Positions 55,339-64,000 of a DNA stretch of 64,000 nucleotides are shown here, piece by piece. Each line of letters opens with the position of its first letter. Position 1 is the first letter of the stretch. A program made the position numbers and the translations under genes. Source of the DNA: Magnaporthiopsis rhizophila (Eukaryota; Ascomycota; Sordariomycetes; Magnaporthales; Magnaporthaceae); assembly GCA_003049465.1 (NCBI GenBank), contig PYSS01000087.1, forward strand, positions 1 through 64,000, written 5' to 3'. The notes below the pieces were generated by a model. The model was not told where the DNA came from and ran no database searches. It saw only the letters and a program-made list of their open reading frames with translations.

Positions 55339-57526
55339 TTAACCAACAACCTTTTCCTTGCACTCGATTCTACGAGGCCACATCTCGGTCAGCGGATGGA
55401 CGTCTTGTATGGCAACAACCTGGAAGTGTGCGGGGAAAGAGAAAGAGAAACAGAGTAAAACAACATACCCATACTTCTCCTTGAGCTCCTTCATCAACGG
55501 GTCGTTGAGCTTGGAGTTCATGGGAGCGAGCACGCCCCTGTCGGAGATGGTGCCGTCGAGGACAAACTTGACGGCTGCGTGGTTTGTGTCGGAACATTAT
55601 CAGCCTTGTTGTACATAGCATATTTCGTAGGAGCAGGAAGAAAAGGAGAAGACTGCGTGACTAACCAACGCCGCAGGGCACGCCGACGAGCTTGGCCATG
55701 GCCGAGTAGCCGCCCGAGCCGACCGGGGCGCCGTACTCGCACAGTGTCGAGGTGCGCGTCTCCCTGGAGCCGTCCTTGTTTTCGATTTCGAACTTGTGCT
55801 GGAGCACCTGCCGGGAGGAGAGTCGTGTCAGCTTTCGAGTGAGTCTTGAGCAAAACGCTAGGTACTCACAACCAGGTCGCGCTCGCCCTCCTCAAACTGC
55901 ATCTTCTCCTCGAGCGTGGCGCACAGGGTGTCGAGCGGGTTTCCCTTGGGTGTGATCTTGGCGTCGGAGAAGATGCCCACTAGCCGTGCCGTGTCATCGC
56001 GTCAGAGTCTTTGTTTTTCACTTCACTTGAACTGGGGGAATGGAATAATGCTCACGCCATTTGAGACCGGCCACTATCCTCTTCTGCTCCTCGGCATCCT
56101 CGAAAGAGGCCTTGGACACGATGGCGCCGACGATGTCGGACTCGGACGGCGACGAGGCGGCGACGATCTTTTGCGTGGCCTCGCGCCAGGGGATGGACTC
56201 CTTGAGAAACGGCTGCTCCTCGTCGCTGAGGAAGCCGATGTCGACCAGGACTTTGACGAACTGGGGGAAGCCGCCGTAGCGGAGGGTCTGAAGGGTGTCA
56301 GCAGGGGGCGGGGAAAGATGGGTAGCTGATATCTGTAACTTACGCCGCGGATGATGGTCTCGGCCTCGGGGATGTTGTATCGCTCCTTGTAGGGGGTGGA
56401 GTCGCGGTTTGGGTAGGCGACAAAGTTGAAGCCTGCAGCTTGGGTTAGCTCTGGATATGGGGGGATTCGTCGAGGTAAACACTGACCAGGGTAGATGTGG
56501 TAGGGCTTGGCGGTAGCCATCAGTTCTGTTTTGTTGGCGCGTTTGTTTGGTTAGCAAAGCTCCGCGACGGCTGCCGTTTCGACGTCCATTACGGAGGCAC
56601 CAGCTTACCGGGACCGGCGACGTTGACGACCTTGCCGCCCTGATAGAAGCTGGCCGCGTTCCTCAGGGCTAGCAGCACGCCGCGCGAGGACCAGGAGAAC
56701 CTGCCAGTAAGGAACCAACCCAGTTAGAACACGTCGTATGGTTGGCGCACCCCTCGCGAGGGAAACATGGAATGGACTGACTTGTAGCCCAGAGGGTTGC
56801 CCGAGGACTCGGGGGCCGGGAGACCTCCGCAGTAGGACAGGAACGACAGGATCTTGCCGCCGGCCTTGTGAACGCTCTCGATGGTGGAGATGGCGTAGAG
56901 GTGGTCGATGCCGGGGTCAAGCTGTGTGTTTCACCACTTGTCAGCCCTTTGCCCTCCCTGCGAGCTGCACGCCTCGACACAATAAGGACGCTTACGCCAA
57001 TCTCGTTCATGACGGTGATCCCGGCGTCCTTGGCGGCCTGGTCGAGCTCGAGCATGGCGGGCGAGACGTAACTGGTGGTGACGACGTGCTTCTTCTTGCG
57101 GATGGCCGACTTGATGACGGCAGCGTGGAAGGTGTAGGGGATCAGGCTGACGACCAGGTCGTGCTTAGCCACCTCGGCGTCGAGGGCGGCGTCGTCGGTC
57201 ACGTCGAGCGAGATGGCCGTCGAGAGCTTGACGCCGGCCGACAGCTTCTTGGCCGACTCGAGCGTCCTGCATGCTATTGTTTGTGTTTGTTTGGCAATTG
57301 TCAGCCCTGTTCGTTTTCTACCGCTCCCATGGAGAGCTAGCTTGGTGCCGACGCAGTTGACGGCTGTCTTACCGACGGTCACCTTGATGCCGGCATCAGA
57401 GAGGACGTCGAGCGTGGGCCTGGTCACGAAACCAGACCCTCTGAAAGAAAGGAAGGCTGTTAGCGAGACACGGGCGCGGAGGCCGTCGCGGCGCACTTAC
57501 AGCATAAGAACGCTTTGAGAAGCCAT
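55339..57526 (-). CDS. lys9: Saccharopine dehydrogenase (NADP+, L-glutamate-forming)
   Basis: Saccharopine reductase of the alpha-aminoadipate pathway; it condenses aminoadipate semialdehyde with glutamate in fungal lysine synthesis. Twelve exons: 57526-57501, 57440-57373, 57273-56996, 56921-56782, 56700-56609, 56525-56487, 56432-56344, 56287-56056, 55979-55870, 55807-55666, 55574-55469 and 55369-55339. They sum to exactly 450 residues, the family length, with every junction in frame. The Rossmann start is MASQSVLMLGSGFVTRPTLD (glycine motif split by intron 1). Further signatures are VACRTLESAKKLS, HDLVVSLIPYTFHA, HVVTTSYVSPAM, NEIGLDPGIDHLYA, LSYCGGLPAPESSGNPLGYK, PNRDSTPYKERY, LRYGGFPQF and LEEKMQFEEGERDLV. 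The last exon codes only ten residues (IECKEKVVG plus stop) and abuts the AT-rich repeat block. Confidence 0.96.
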
Positions 57527-58284
57527 CTTGAGAAGGTCGTTGCAGTAGGAGTTCTCTCGATTGGTTCGAGTTCTGCTCGTTGCGTTTCTTCTTGCTGGTG
57601 GGGTAGCTCGAGCTTTGATATTTGGTTGCCATCGAGGGGTAGACGCGCCTGGGCCGACATCGGCGTGTTGCTCACAGCACCCCTGTAGCCTAATTGATCT
57701 TCATGGTCCGTGCGGCGTCCTGCCTGTCCCAAAAATCCAGCTCTCCACTTCAGCCAGGAGAATTTTCTTTCCCAGATGTTGTCAACCCACGGGTTCGAGA
57801 TTGTTATTCAAAGGCCATGTCGGCCCGCGCTAGCCATCAATGGATGGCTATACGAAGCGCCGAAATGCTGATAATCGGCATCTGGTAGGTATCAGGCGAT
57901 GTCACGCCCCGTTGATTCTGTATTCCTTATTGCCCTGTGCAAAAACACGCAGCACACCCATGCCGGCCACTCTGGCGTTTTCCTCGGAATCGCACATCTC
58001 GAGTCCTCAGCCTCGCTGGGGGCCTTTTTGTCTTGGCGCGTCTTGTGCCGGGACTCGGAAGGAGGCCTTTGGTAAAACATCAATGGGATTGGCGAGGCTG
58101 GCGAGGCCTCACGGTCTCGTCGACCTCTGCCGCCTGCTGCAAGAACAAACTATTGGGCCGTCATAGTCCGCGCCAGGGGGTTCCTACTCGGGCGAGGCTC
58201 CAGGAGCACCAACATCTTATCCCCAGATGACTTCATTCAACGCCTGGGCAGCTGCCAGTCTGCTCGCTCCGTATTCCTGCCCTG
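57527..58284. other. Intergenic, no gene seen
   Basis: Between lys9 and the YCII-like gene. Only short overlapping frames. Confidence 0.4.
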
Positions 58285-58797
58285 TTACTTCTGCTGCTGA
58301 GCCTGGATATCGGCGCACAACTTCCGCTCCCTCTCCTTCTGCTCCTCCGTCATGATACCATCAAAGTCATCCATCTCGGAGATGCGCCGCAGCTCGACGT
58401 GGCCCTCGTCGAAAGGTATTTTCTTGGCCCATTCGAGCGCCTCCTCGGCGTCCTTGGCCTTGACGATCCACCACCCGGACATGACTGTTGCCATAGTCTC
58501 AGCCGTTTGAACACTCACTTGGTGCAGTTTGCAAGGGAAATTGGGATAAGACCTACGGCTCTCGGATGGGAACGGCCCCTTCTCGACCCGGGGCTCGGCA
58601 CCGCCGGATCCCTGAAAGTGCACGCGGTAGCCTTCCTGGGCCGACGGGCGCAGGCCCTCGCCGCCGAGCATGACGCCGGCGGCGACCAGCTCTTCGTTGA
58701 ACTTGCCGATCGCTTCAAACATGTCGGCTTTGCTGCCGATGCCACAGCCCTCCGTGCTGGACTCGGGTGACTTGACGATGATGATGTAGCGAGGCAT
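58285..58797 (-). CDS. YCII-related (DGPF-type) domain protein
   Basis: Two exons, 58797-58557 and 58484-58285, giving 146 residues. YCII-like fold proteins are small ferredoxin-like barrels; members include muconolactone-type and sigma-factor-associated proteins, and most fungal ones are uncharacterised. Seen here: MPRYIIIVKSPES at the start, FNEELVAAGVMLGGEGLRPS, KGPFPSES (the DGPF-like turn), then LMSGWWIVKAKDAEEALEWA after splicing. The 72-bp intron (GTAGGT...AACAG) is a multiple of three and has no stop, so an unspliced read would insert 24 residues at the turn; the spliced form matches the family spacing better. No biochemical role can be assigned. Confidence 0.75.
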   Translation of the reverse strand: MPRYIIIVKSPESSTEGCGIGSKADMFEAIGKFNEELVAAGVMLGGEGLRPSAQEGYRVHFQGSGGAEPRVEKGPFPSESRRSYPNFPCKLHQVSVQTAETMATVMSGWWIVKAKDAEEALEWAKKIPFDEGHVELRRISEMDDFDGIMTEEQKERERKLCADIQAQQQK

Positions 58798-59477
58798 TTG
58801 GGGCGATGGTCTAGGGTGGATGTGTGGTTTGGGGACGGATCGGACTGCTGCTGTGAGATTGCTTCGCTTGGTCTGGATGCTAGATAGGAGAATGGTAGAC
58901 GAGTTGGGTTCCAGACGGTCCTTTATATACACAACTGGATGCTCGCTCTTCGTGCTAGCACCGGCGAGCTGCTGATTACTTGGTTCTTCCTGCCAGCCGC
59001 CGTCCAGTCAAAAGGCGTCGCCAACAACCCCGCATCGAAGGTGGCGTCCTTTGGCAGCATTCCATCAGGCAGTCACCGCTAGCGGCATGCGGCTCGTGTT
59101 GCCGCCTGAGAAACGAAGAAAAACAAGGATCGGAAGACGCGCAACGGACATGATTACTATTCATCCCGACGCGAAAAGGGCACGAGCTCATGTGATTCCT
59201 GGAGCTGACTGCTGGAGTTGGCTAGCTGCTAGGAGTCATTGGCTGACCCTTTTCCAGACGGGGACAGAGATACGACTCCGCAACCGCAACAATAGTCGCG
59301 AAGATCCGAGGGGATTACTTTCCTCACACACCCCCCCTGTTTCTTGTTCGTTATTCATACAGTGTCAAAGAATAAATTAACGCGCGTAAACGTTGTCGTG
59401 CTTGATCGCGCACCGGCGCAAGGGTATCAAAGAGCAAACGGCCAATGGACATAACAAACGATGTCTGAGCAGCTCCG
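58798..59477. other. Intergenic, no gene seen
   Basis: Upstream of the YCII-like gene and downstream of the PITH gene. TTTATATACA near 58920 could be a TATA element of the YCII-like gene. Confidence 0.4.
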
Positions 59478-60167
59478 CTACACACCCGGCCCCCGCCCTC
59501 CGATCTCACTGCCCATCTGGTTCACGTTGGTCCCCTTGAGGGCGTGGTCACTGGGGTTGGCGGCCGACTCGTAGATGATATTCGTCGGGGCGCGGCCCAG
59601 CTGCATCCACTCGCCCTTGAAGCCGATGTAGCTGATGCGCGTGACGTCCTCGTCGCCGTCGCCAAAGTTGTCCGGGAAGAACAGGGTTAGGCGGGCGACC
59701 TGGGCGAACTTGGCCCGCTTGACCGGCAGCTCCTGCACCTCGGACGTCCTGCTCAGCTCCAGCTCCTGGATGGGGTCCTGGCTCTCGGCGGAGGAGAAGT
59801 CGAACGTCTCGGGCCGGTTGGCGAACAGGCGCAGGGTGCGGGGCGCGGTGGGCGAGTCCGAGGTGCGCAGCAGCACCGAGTGCAGCTTGACCTGGCCCGT
59901 GAAGGGCACGTGCATCAGCAGCTGCTCGTCGGCGTCGCTGGCCAGCTCCGGGGTCGGGTCCAGGCGGGCCGCCCAGTCCTTGCGGGCGACGGCGGCGCCC
60001 GAGCCGTGCTCGGCCTCGTTGAGCGTGATGACGTGGTCGAAGTCGATGCGGCCCAGGAGCGAGTTCTGCAGCGCCGGCGTGATGTCGTCCGAGTGGTCGT
60101 GCTCGGCGCCGCCCACGTGGTGGTGGTGGTGGTCATCGCCGTGCTCATCGTGACAGTGATGTGACAT
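59478..60167 (-). CDS. PITH-domain protein (PITHD1-like)
   Basis: Intronless, 229 residues. A His/Asp/Glu-rich N-terminus (MSHHCHDEHGDDHHHHHVGG) could bind metal. The PITH domain (about 28-190) follows: SLLGRIDFDHVITLNEAE, LMHVPFTGQVKLHSVLLR, LRLFANRPETFDFSSAE, FPDNFGDGDEDVTRISYIGF and KGEWMQL. These are the family's conserved strands, in the right order. PITH domains occur with thioredoxin-like proteins and bind the proteasome; the stand-alone form, as here, is poorly characterised. Length and architecture match fungal and animal PITHD1. Confidence 0.92.
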   Translation of the reverse strand: MSHHCHDEHGDDHHHHHVGGAEHDHSDDITPALQNSLLGRIDFDHVITLNEAEHGSGAAVARKDWAARLDPTPELASDADEQLLMHVPFTGQVKLHSVLLRTSDSPTAPRTLRLFANRPETFDFSSAESQDPIQELELSRTSEVQELPVKRAKFAQVARLTLFFPDNFGDGDEDVTRISYIGFKGEWMQLGRAPTNIIYESAANPSDHALKGTNVNQMGSEIGGRGPGV

Positions 60168-61564
60168 GGTGTTTGGTTTGTTTGCGCCACTTTCGATATT
60201 CGATATTCTACCGACGACGGTGATGTTGGTGATGTTGGTGACTTTCGTTTGCTGGAGCTCGACTGGAGCTGGTGACGTCGTGCTAGAGCTTGCCTGGTGT
60301 GAGCTTCTGCAACGGGCAGCTGCCCCGCGCCCCCGCTTACCTAACAGCCGCGATTGCCGCTGTTCCCTAGGCGTCTGCTCTTCCCGCCACTGTTTCTATT
60401 TCTCCCCCAAATCTCACCATCATCGTTTTCAACTCTACGCTCTTAATGGCGTCAACCATGACCTCGACTGCCAGCCAAACGCGAAGTATCCGATCACACT
60501 GACCGCCACCGACCGCAAACGGCCTCGCCCAGGTCGCCCCAGCCTCTGCCCGTGTCCTTCTCAGAGACTAGTGACATCATGGTTTTTGTTGGTTCCTGAG
60601 ACTAGACGTGCATCTGCCGGGTTACTGCCGGCATACAGAGAGCACGGACAGGCTGCAAGCAGCCCCTGCAATGGTGTCGTGGATCCCATGAAAAGAACAT
60701 CCTCTCCATCCCCAGATCAGCATGATGAGGACTGTCACAAGCGGTTCATACCCCTTTTGGATGAGTATTCTTGACACAATCACCCGATTGCACTCACATC
60801 TCCCGCTGGTATTTCTATTCTGGTTGCATTAGAATTGACGTGCCGATCTCATTTATGGGCTGAATCGCAGGACGACACTGGTCGGAGACCTTGCTTCTCC
60901 AAAATGGGAATGTCCGACAGGGCTACTCCCTGTCCGCGCCAAACAGCCAGCCAAAGGGAGTATTGGCCGAGACTAAGCTCGAGACTTGCCCATTGTTGGA
61001 CAAAGGCGTCCGCATGTCGCGGGTAATAGAAATAATTTCTATGTTGGCGCTGCAAACCCCAGGGCGGAACCCTACTGGCCTGGTCCTTCCGCCAGGCCTG
61101 CCCAATAACATCGACGAACAGCCGCCAGGGTGTAGAAGCCAGTCGATTTTTGGATGGCGTGACGGGGAAAAGTCTGAAAAGGCCGCGATCTGGCCAAGGT
61201 CTGCAAGATTTTCCCTTTTTTCCTTTTCGTTCGCTGTTTCAGTCTGGATTCTACCACTGCTGTCACCGCGCCGAGCCCTCAGCCATGCCGTCACCTTACC
61301 AACAGGACTCCTTGTGCTGGCCAGAGTGTGATCCCACGCCGCCATGCGTCAAGGATCTCTGATACGAGCTGCCTCCCGCAGAGCATCACGCAACAACAAA
61401 CAACAGCGACAACAAAGCTTGAACGCGCAGGTCGCTTCCCCAACGGCAATTTAAAGTAAAACGAAACACAAAAGCACAAAATAAATACATTCATACCTGT
61501 CGCCGCCCCTGGCTCCGATCCTCCATACCATACCCCTTATGGTTAACAGCACCGGCCCTTCACC
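60168..61564. other. Intergenic, no gene seen
   Basis: About 1.4 kb of divergent promoter space between the PITH gene and the hypothetical gene at 61565. No convincing frame or repeat. Confidence 0.4.
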
Positions 61565-62155
61565 ATGTGGTGGTGTTCGGATTCCAGCGACTCGTCGTCC
61601 CTCGATACCAGCAGCATCGCGTCCTCTCAAATACAATACCACCACCCGCTCCCCAGAATCGAGCGCCTCCTCACCCCGCGCCCGGGCTGCCCCTACTACG
61701 TCATCCAGGACCTTCCCAGGCCGGAGGAGTCGGCCGCGGACGTGGACCTGGATACGGTCCTGTTGATGCTGGACGAGGACTCGGCCGAGGCCCGCGTCTT
61801 TGCCGGCCTCATCCGCGCCGGCCCCGGACGCGACGCCTTTGCCCGCCGCATCGACTACATGCGCGAGAACGCCCATCACCGCGTCGGCCAGTTCCGCCCA
61901 TCCCACAGCGCCATGACCGAGGGCACGCGGCGGTACCTGATCCGCCTACGCTCACCCGAGGGCGAGGTCGCCGCCGCGCTGAGGGAGCGGCCAGACGGCA
62001 AGGAGCGGGGCGTCGGGGACGAGGAGCGCGAGCGCATAGTCACGCGCAAGTACCCGCGCCTCGTCGCGTACCACAAGGCGCACGGCATCATGCAGTTCTA
62101 CCGCCAGTTTGCGCACGAGGTCGAGGAGGTGGAGCAGCTGAGGCCGTTTTACTGA
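61565..62155 (+). CDS. Hypothetical protein, 196 residues
   Basis: Intronless frame from ATG 61565. A Ser-rich N-terminus (SSDSSSLDTSSIASSQ) is followed by a compact, charged, mostly helical body: RIERLLTPRPGCPYYVIQDL, VLLMLDEDSAEARVFAGLI, GRDAFARRIDYMRENAHHR, YLIRLRSPEGEV, then VTRKYPRLVAYHKAHGIMQF and a final coil ending EEVEQLRPFY. Composition and lack of stops indicate a real gene. I recognise no domain. A start at a later Met is not available until the middle of the body, so the N-terminus is probably correct. Confidence 0.65.
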   Translation: MWWCSDSSDSSSLDTSSIASSQIQYHHPLPRIERLLTPRPGCPYYVIQDLPRPEESAADVDLDTVLLMLDEDSAEARVFAGLIRAGPGRDAFARRIDYMRENAHHRVGQFRPSHSAMTEGTRRYLIRLRSPEGEVAAALRERPDGKERGVGDEERERIVTRKYPRLVAYHKAHGIMQFYRQFAHEVEEVEQLRPFY

Positions 62156-62386
62156 TGGGGATTTTCCCGTCTCATACCTGTAATGGACTTCACGATGGAA
62201 CATGGTCATTCAAGCATTTTATTTGTAATTGTTGGTCGACGCCAGGTTTCCTTTGTGCTTCCCTAGCTGTTCCCGGCATACACGGAAGGGAAGAGAGATA
62301 CCCATACATTTTCAAGTTCTAAGCATACACCTCATTGCAAGCTCATTGGAGACGGGGCTGGTCATGCGAACGGCAACGACTGGCCG

Positions 62387-63253
62387 TCAAGCATCGGCCA
62401 CCTCGCGCAAGATATCCACCAGCTTCGGCAGCTCCTCCGCCTCGAGCCACGGCGCGTGCCCGGCGTTCTCCAGGCTGATCTTCTCGCACCGCGGTCCCAG
62501 CGCGTCGGCGAGCCGGTGTTGCACCTCTGGCTTGATGCACACGTCCTTCTCGCTCACCACGTACACGACCCGCGTCCTCACCTCGCCCGCCCCGACCTGG
62601 CGCCCGGACCAGAAACAGGCCATGCTGTGGTGGCGGCTCGTGGCGGCGAGCATTTCCTTGGCCAGCTTCTCGTCTACGTTGCCGTAGAAGATGGACCAGC
62701 AGTAGTCCTTGGTCACTCCGAATCCATCCTGTTTTTGTTAGGAACCCCGACCTGGAATCATCCTTGACGTGGGACGCAGCAGTCAACCAACCTGGTCCTC
62801 ATAAAACGGCGCCAACCGCCCCGTACCTCCCGACAAGGCCATGATCACCGACATGCCCCGCTCCGCCACCGCGCACGACTGCAGGTGCACGATCGCCTTG
62901 ACGCCGCCGCGCAGACCCGGCTCACGCCGCTCGTCGACCGTATACCCCGCCGCCGCGTCGGGCGCCACGAAGCCGCCGTAGCTGTGGGCGACTAGCACTA
63001 TGTCGCGGCCCGCAGCCAGGTGTGGCTGCATGGCGTCCCGCACCACGGCCACGTCGTCTAGGTGCGTCCGACCGCGCACGGCGGAGGGTGCGCCCGCGGT
63101 CGCCAGCGCGGGCGTCGAGACGTCGTCGTACCCGGCGTTGCGCAGCGCGGTAGCTAGCGGGGCGAGATGGATGGGGTGGTGCCAGGCGCCGGGGATCAGA
63201 ATGATGGCTGGTTTTTGGTTGGGTGCCGGGGTGGTGGTGGTGGTGATCGCCAT
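62387..63253 (-). CDS. Alpha/beta hydrolase
   Basis: Two exons, 63253-62792 and 62728-62387 (63-bp intron, GTTGGT...AACAG), giving 267 residues. The fold is clear: AIILIPGAWHHPIHLAPLA at the N-terminus with the oxyanion-region GAW-H, the nucleophile elbow VAHSYGGFVA (Ser at about 92), VVYVVSEKDVCIKP before the acid, and ENAGHAPWLEAEE carrying the catalytic His near the C-terminus. This is the salicylate esterase/AB-hydrolase-6-like group seen widely in ascomycetes. The substrate is unknown. An assembly gap lies just upstream, in what would be the promoter. Confidence 0.88.
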
Positions 63254-63360
63254 TATGTGTTTGCTCGCCGGTTTGGTTCTTGGCAACTGCCGTTGGTTAA
63301 TGGCGGAACAATGTGCGCTGGTGATACCTGGGTCTGGAGGATGACGGTGTCGCGTCAGCC

Positions 63361-63456
63361 CCCCCCNNNNNNNNNNNNNNNNNNNNNNNNNNNNNNNNNN
63401 NNNNNNNNNNNNNNNNNNNNNNNNNNNNNNNNNNNNNNNNNNNNNNCCCCCCCCCC
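63361..63456. other. Assembly gap (80 N) flanked by C runs
   Basis: Positions 63367-63446 are N, preceded by six or more C and followed by ten C. A poly-C or G-quadruplex-prone tract probably broke the assembly. The true length is unknown. Confidence 0.95.
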
Positions 63457-63845
63457 GCACATTTGTCTGGATAGGAGCTGAGAGAAGCTGCAGGGTCCTT
63501 TGGGGCCCCCAATGCAACGTTGGACGGGCTCGGATGAATCCATCTTGGCAGTCTTGTGCTTCTGTCGCGGGTCTCGACTGGTACGCGGTACTTGAGAAGC
63601 TTCAGTCATGTCTCATCAGATCTCTCACGGGAGGCTCATTGTTACCAGCGATGGAGTTGTGGAGTCAGAACCATGCGAGGACATTGATATCGAGCCATGT
63701 ATATAAGCCTAGGAGACCCTTGCCCGTCCCTCTGTTTTCCTGTTTTGATCCCAAGGGTCTCTGATGGTCAGAAATGTTTTTGCTGTTAAACCAACTAATG
63801 TAATACATATCCATCGACAATCTACCGAGACCACGGATAACCACA

Positions 63846-64000
63846 ATGCGTCCCCTCGCAATCGCCCTCGTTCTAGCAGCCCAGGCAGCCACCCAGGCCC
63901 CCGCCGACTTCAACAAGCCGTTCATCTTCGACTGGAACTGCGCCGAGTCGGTCGAGAGCTGCGAGAACGCGTGCTACGCCCTGAAGCAAGGCCTGGTCCC
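63846..64000 (+). CDS. Secreted protein, 5' end (partial)
   Basis: Frame from ATG 63846 runs off the window. A signal peptide (MRPLAIALVLAAQAATQA) is followed by FIFDWNCAESVESCENACYA, with three cysteines in a CX6CX3C arrangement. The FDxxC...C...C start is reminiscent of fungal secreted NucA/NucB-type nuclease proteins, but too little is present to be sure; any cysteine-rich secreted protein would also fit. Confidence 0.6.
   Translation, partial: MRPLAIALVLAAQAATQAPADFNKPFIFDWNCAESVESCENACYALKQGLV

Noticed and set aside
1..64000. CRISPR arrays, bacterial operons, rRNA
   Set aside because: None seen; gene structure is eukaryotic throughout and the only tandem arrays are short microsatellite-like repeats.

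Overview
The window is nuclear DNA of a filamentous ascomycete, most likely a Sordariomycete. The signs are many short GT-AG introns (about 55-140 bp), dense intron-poor housekeeping genes, velvet/VeA and a PREG-type phosphate cyclin, GC-rich coding sequence interrupted by AT-rich repeat blocks with transition-type differences (as RIP leaves), and degenerate LTR-retrotransposon pieces. I cannot name the species. All gene models below were spliced by hand from the sequence.

Layout. 0-9.7 kb: a repeat-affected region with a broken gag gene, one large disordered protein gene, a tRNA-derived SINE-like relic and pol relics. 9.7-11.5 kb: veA (minus), followed by about 6.6 kb without a supportable gene. 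18.1-21.9 kb: the GID-complex armadillo subunit Vid28/Gid5 (minus). 24.3-33.5 kb: a dense housekeeping block with PREG/Pho80 cyclin, EMC10, Chz1, a CHY/CTCHY/RING E3 ligase and the small gamma-tubulin-complex gene MZT1.

34.3-45.9 kb: an inserted specialised-metabolism island. An alpha-ionylideneethane synthase of the BcABA3 type is divergently transcribed from a P450 that resembles the P450s of the fungal abscisic acid cluster, followed by two further multi-exon P450s of the CYP65/CYP58 (isotrichodermin C-15 hydroxylase-like) style. The four genes would make an ionylidene sesquiterpenoid, abscisic acid or a relative. No short-chain dehydrogenase (aba4 type) lies in this window. The island contains AT-rich spacers, LTR-like repeats and a shared promoter motif, and sits between two conserved mitosis genes, MZT1 and SPC25.

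46.3-51.4 kb: SPC25 and RRN6, divergently transcribed. 51.4-55.3 kb: an AT-rich repeat block holding a two-exon cysteine-containing small secreted protein gene with a CX3C...CX3C pattern. 55.3-64 kb: LYS9 (12 exons), a YCII-like protein, a PITH-domain protein, a hypothetical protein, an alpha/beta hydrolase, an 80-N assembly gap and the 5' end of a secreted-protein gene cut by the window edge.

The most interesting points are the ABA-type cluster, the effector-like small secreted protein, an in-frame stop in Vid28 followed by 100 open, protein-like codons, and a 7-bp tandem duplication that shifts the VeA C-terminus out of a protein-like frame.
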